This document shows, piece after piece, positions 60,890 through 64,000 of a stretch of DNA of 64,000 nucleotides. Location of the stretch: the NCBI GenBank assembly GCA_029582165.1, contig CM055879.1, forward strand, positions 32,634,830 to 32,698,829. The letters run 5' to 3'. The translations under genes were made by a program, and so were the position numbers. The DNA comes from Portulaca oleracea (lineage: Eukaryota > Streptophyta > Magnoliopsida > Caryophyllales > Portulacaceae). The notes beneath the pieces were generated by a model. That model worked only from the letters and a program-made list of their open reading frames with translations. It did not search any database and had not been told where the DNA came from. Position 1 is the stretch's first letter. Each line of letters starts with the position of its first letter.

Positions 60890-62094
60890 CATGTTGACGG
60901 CTTTTGGAGAAGCGTGTGTTTAGAAGTTTCTTAAATACATAAGAATAACAAGAGGTGAGAAAACAGAGTAGGTCAAATGGCTCATAAGTCAACCATTCAA
61001 ATTTCAGACACTAAAAAAACAAATAGAGTACTACTTATTTACAACATAAGGAGGTTGTTCTTGGATTTGCCCCTTATAAGCTAATGTTGGTTAGACCCAG
61101 ATTCTTTTCGAACGTGGGATACTTGAGAGAAAATGTTAGGTAGAAAAGGTAAATAAAGATGTGTAAATGTTGATAGACAGAATAGTGTTTAGTTAGGTAA
61201 CTCACATTAAGTCAATTCACATCAATCACATTATTTGTTAAATATATGAAATTTTTAAACATATATTATGTAAGATGGATACAATAATTTGAGTACATGT
61301 AAGTAGGGTAAGAGTAAGTTAAGTAAGATAAATTTGTCCTACATGTCCGAAAAGAACATGACCTTAGTGTTAGCTTTCACAATTTTCTAGCAGTTACAAT
61401 TTTACAAGGATTTAATTTTTATCTTCCATGAATTTGGAAAATGTCTTACTCCCTTAGCTTCTTCCTAAAATATTTGTTGTTTTAGTCAAAACTTACAACA
61501 TAATGAGAATAAAACGGAGTATAAAAAATGAGTGACTAATGAGGATAAATTTGGTAAATTAGTAACTAAATGTGTTGTAGTCACAAAAATTATGAGAAAG
61601 GAAAAATTAGTTAAAGTGACAGACGAAACTTTTAAACTCTAAACTTAAATGATCATCCGATAAAACATTTAGAGGCTACAGTCGGTGAATGTATTAGTAC
61701 AGGTCATTCAAACCAATAACTATGTGAACTTTCAAGATTTAATTAAGTTGATTAGAAGGTAAATTAAGCTAGAAAAATAAGATGAATTAGCAGTGTAATA
61801 AGTGATTCACAAATTCATTTTTCAATCATTGTTTAAAAAAGCCCCTAATTAAAATACCCGAAGTCAAAGCGCAAATAAAAGTCAGCTACCAAAATTTAAA
61901 ATTGATACAAAGAGCTGGAAACTGGAAATAATTCAGTGATTCTCTTTAACTTAGTAATAATTGCAGCTATCCAAAACCACCACACACAAAATATGAAGTA
62001 TCCAATTTGCCATCAATGAGGCAATGATGAGGTAATTAATTAGGTAACTGTTGGAGAGGGTTTAGGGTCGATCTGAGGTTATGGGGAGCTAACA

Positions 62095-62350
62095 AATACA
62101 GTTGGAAGAAGTAGCCAAGTTGAGTGGCAAGTGGGTTGGCAAAATTGGATCAACTCCCTCAAATTAATTAAAGGGCTTTATTATTCATTATTCATTATTT
62201 ATTATTATTATTATTTGTGTAGTATGTGATGATCCATACAAAACTCGATCATATGAATGAATGAGATGTATTAGGTATAGTCAAATCCTACCAAGTCTTT
62301 TTAATACTTGTTTCTTGGTCAATTTAGTTTACCCAACTGCAATCGCCCCT
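62095..62350. repeat. Duplicated segment, copy 2 (downstream of the zinc-finger gene)
   Basis: Same ordered words as 57270-57560. It lies 2.3 kb after the zinc-finger stop and in the same orientation, so it may be the upstream region of a second copy lying outside the window, or a relic. Confidence 0.6.
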
Positions 62351-62636
62351 CTTATTTGTAATCATAATTAGTATTTAGCTTGTATTATATATACACTGTT
62401 TTATACCCTCCTACAAGTTCAATGAACAACATATAGTTGGGTGGCCATCAAAAAGTGGCATTAGACAAATTACACTATTCATCAAGCAAAATTTGAACCG
62501 GAAGAGCCTCCCAAAGGTTGAATGTCTCTATGGATTTCTTTTGGGGTGTGGAAATAAGATCAAATTCATGATTTTCAACCTCTTCCACTCAACTTACGAC
62601 ATTCCATTGTTTTGATCTAAATCACGCAACTTTAAT

Positions 62637-62669
62637 TCTTTTTTTTTTTTTTTTGGGGGGGGGGGGGGG
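62637..62669 (+). repeat. Poly-T run joined to poly-G run
   Basis: About 18 T followed by about 15 G; same arrangement as 40957-40994. Confidence 0.9.
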
Positions 62670-63059
62670 CATGCTCTTTGATGGGGAAAAAACAACCTCA
62701 ACACAAAACCCCCAACTCTGCTCGAGGAAATTAAAGTGGATGTTTGTGATGCCATATATATGTATCTTTTTTATATTGAATATAGAATAGAATTTGTGGA
62801 TTACATTTTTCTTAACACATATTTATTTGATTGTAAATCATATAAGTAAGACTACATCTATTTGAGTGTGAACTAAGGTTTAATTTATATTTTTCTCATG
62901 TTGTTGCAGTCAACACAAGAAAAATACTGAATTTAATAGTTCGATTATGGGAAAAAATGACTTTATATTTTTCAAAGTCTCAAGGGATCCTTCTATCAAG
63001 ATATCTCCTCGAGATATATCAGCAAACATGATAGAAGAAAAAGCATGTAAATTTAGGAC

Positions 63060-63880
63060 TACAATCCCACAAACATAGGCTCTGGTTGTTGATCCAATCT
63101 GTTGTACAATTTGTTTCTCAGTAAATATGTTGTAGTGAGTGTGCTTCGTGTGAGATTAAGTGGTGCTTGATATCTCTAATTATCATGTCAATCTGCAATG
63201 GGATTTGAATGTCACCTTTGATAGCTTAGATAAGGATTAAGCTATCTCCTTCAATGTGTACTTTTGAAAATCCTTTTTCGATAGCTTGTTGAAGGCCAGT
63301 CCAAAAGGTTAGAGCTTCTGTCATTAGGATGGATTGGGAATTAACCTGGTCCGCTCTAGCTGTACAAACTTGCTCAATATGATCTCGGATGACAAAGCCC
63401 AACGCTAACCTTAGTTGTTGAGGGATCCATCAAAATTAAGTTTAACCCATCCCGGACCAGGAGAGATCCATCTAATCGGCATATACCAAGTAGACCTTTT
63501 AATTGAAGTGATGTTGGAAGGGGGTGTTATCATATCACGGGCGGCAAATCTTCTTCCAGCTCGCCATTCTGCATTTCTCTTTGCTCGAATGATGACCCTT
63601 GTTGTATTGAAAATTGACTTGTTGAAGGTGTAATTGTTTCATTCCTTCCGGATACTCCAGACAAGATGGGCGGCTCTTAGGAATTCGTTTGGGGGAAGTG
63701 GATTTCTAAGAGTGTTGAGAATGGTGGTTCCATATTGGCCAATTTATGGATGTGGCCAACCACCCACGAGATTTAGCTAAATTCCACATTTTCCTTATGA
63801 AGTATCATGAATGAGGTGAATGTCTGTCTCAATAGGAATTAGGCAGACCGGGCATGAGGGTTTATCAGTTTTTTATTGCT
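63060..63880 (-). pseudogene. LINE zinc-binding and RNase H remnant
   Basis: Minus strand reads CPVCLIPIETDIHLIHDTS (zinc-binding region after RT), then FLRAAHLVWSIRKE, the NAEWRAGRRF linker, WISPGPGWVKLNFDGSLNN (start of an RNase H fold) and GFSKVHIEGDSLILI with its acidic site. At least three stops and a frameshift make it non-functional. Same LINE family as 46200-47450 by the shared linker. Confidence 0.83.
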
Positions 63881-64000
63881 AAATATATATCAAGCCTCTA
63901 TAATTTCTCTGATATTTTCTGATTATGATTACTTTCCTAAGAATATTCCTATTTTTTAATGAATAAAGTTTTCCACAACATCACATTTATAATATATAAC

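Overview
The window is nuclear DNA from a flowering plant, most likely a eudicot. The host genes are plant families with introns (RSL-type bHLH factors, APRT, a ZAT10-like zinc finger). The space between them is AT-rich and crowded with plant transposons: Copia and Ty3-type LTR elements primed by plant tRNAs, CACTA, hAT-like, Tourist-like and Stowaway-like elements, and LINEs. I cannot fix the family or species from sequence alone.

Layout. 0-2.7 kb: a Copia-type LTR with its primer-binding site but no body. 2.7-4.0 kb (minus): RSL-class bHLH gene A, four exons. 4.8-21 kb: a three-level nest. A decayed Copia element (5311-20880, minus) was interrupted in its 3' LTR by a 10.5-kb Ty3-like element (5361-15825) with 1242-bp LTRs, a tRNA-Asp primer site and an AATAT target duplication. 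That element has no visible pol gene and one 347-residue ORF, and it is itself interrupted by a 3.3-kb CACTA element (7103-10432). 21-36 kb: gene desert with two large foldback elements, two hAT-like elements with perfect 8-bp target duplications, a Mutator-like foldback and a broken LINE. 37.2-38.5 kb (minus): RSL-class bHLH gene B, five exons, a paralog of gene A. 41.4-43.4 kb (minus): a 77-residue, three-exon gene pieced together from splice sites. 44.1-47.5 kb: foldback repeats and a LINE fragment. 48.0-50.3 kb (minus): adenine phosphoribosyltransferase, six exons, intact. 50.8-58.3 kb: small MITEs, including a Tourist-like element inside a Stowaway-like one. 59.0-59.8 kb (plus): intronless C2H2 zinc-finger repressor of the ZAT10/STZ type. 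60-64 kb: a partial duplicate of the zinc-finger gene's upstream region and a LINE RNase H fragment.

The genes are independent transcription units, as is normal for plants. The two bHLH genes are the only clear relationship: same strand, same fold, mostly shared intron positions, both with TATAAATA about 105-120 bp upstream of the ATG. They look like a local duplicate pair now held about 33 kb apart, much of that distance being inserted transposons. RSL factors drive root-hair growth, APRT recycles adenine and inactivates cytokinin bases, and ZAT10-type factors repress genes in abiotic stress.

Limits: exon borders come from GT/AG signals, open frame and family conservation read by eye. No alignment, search or transcript evidence was available. 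I saw no rRNA, tRNA or CRISPR array.
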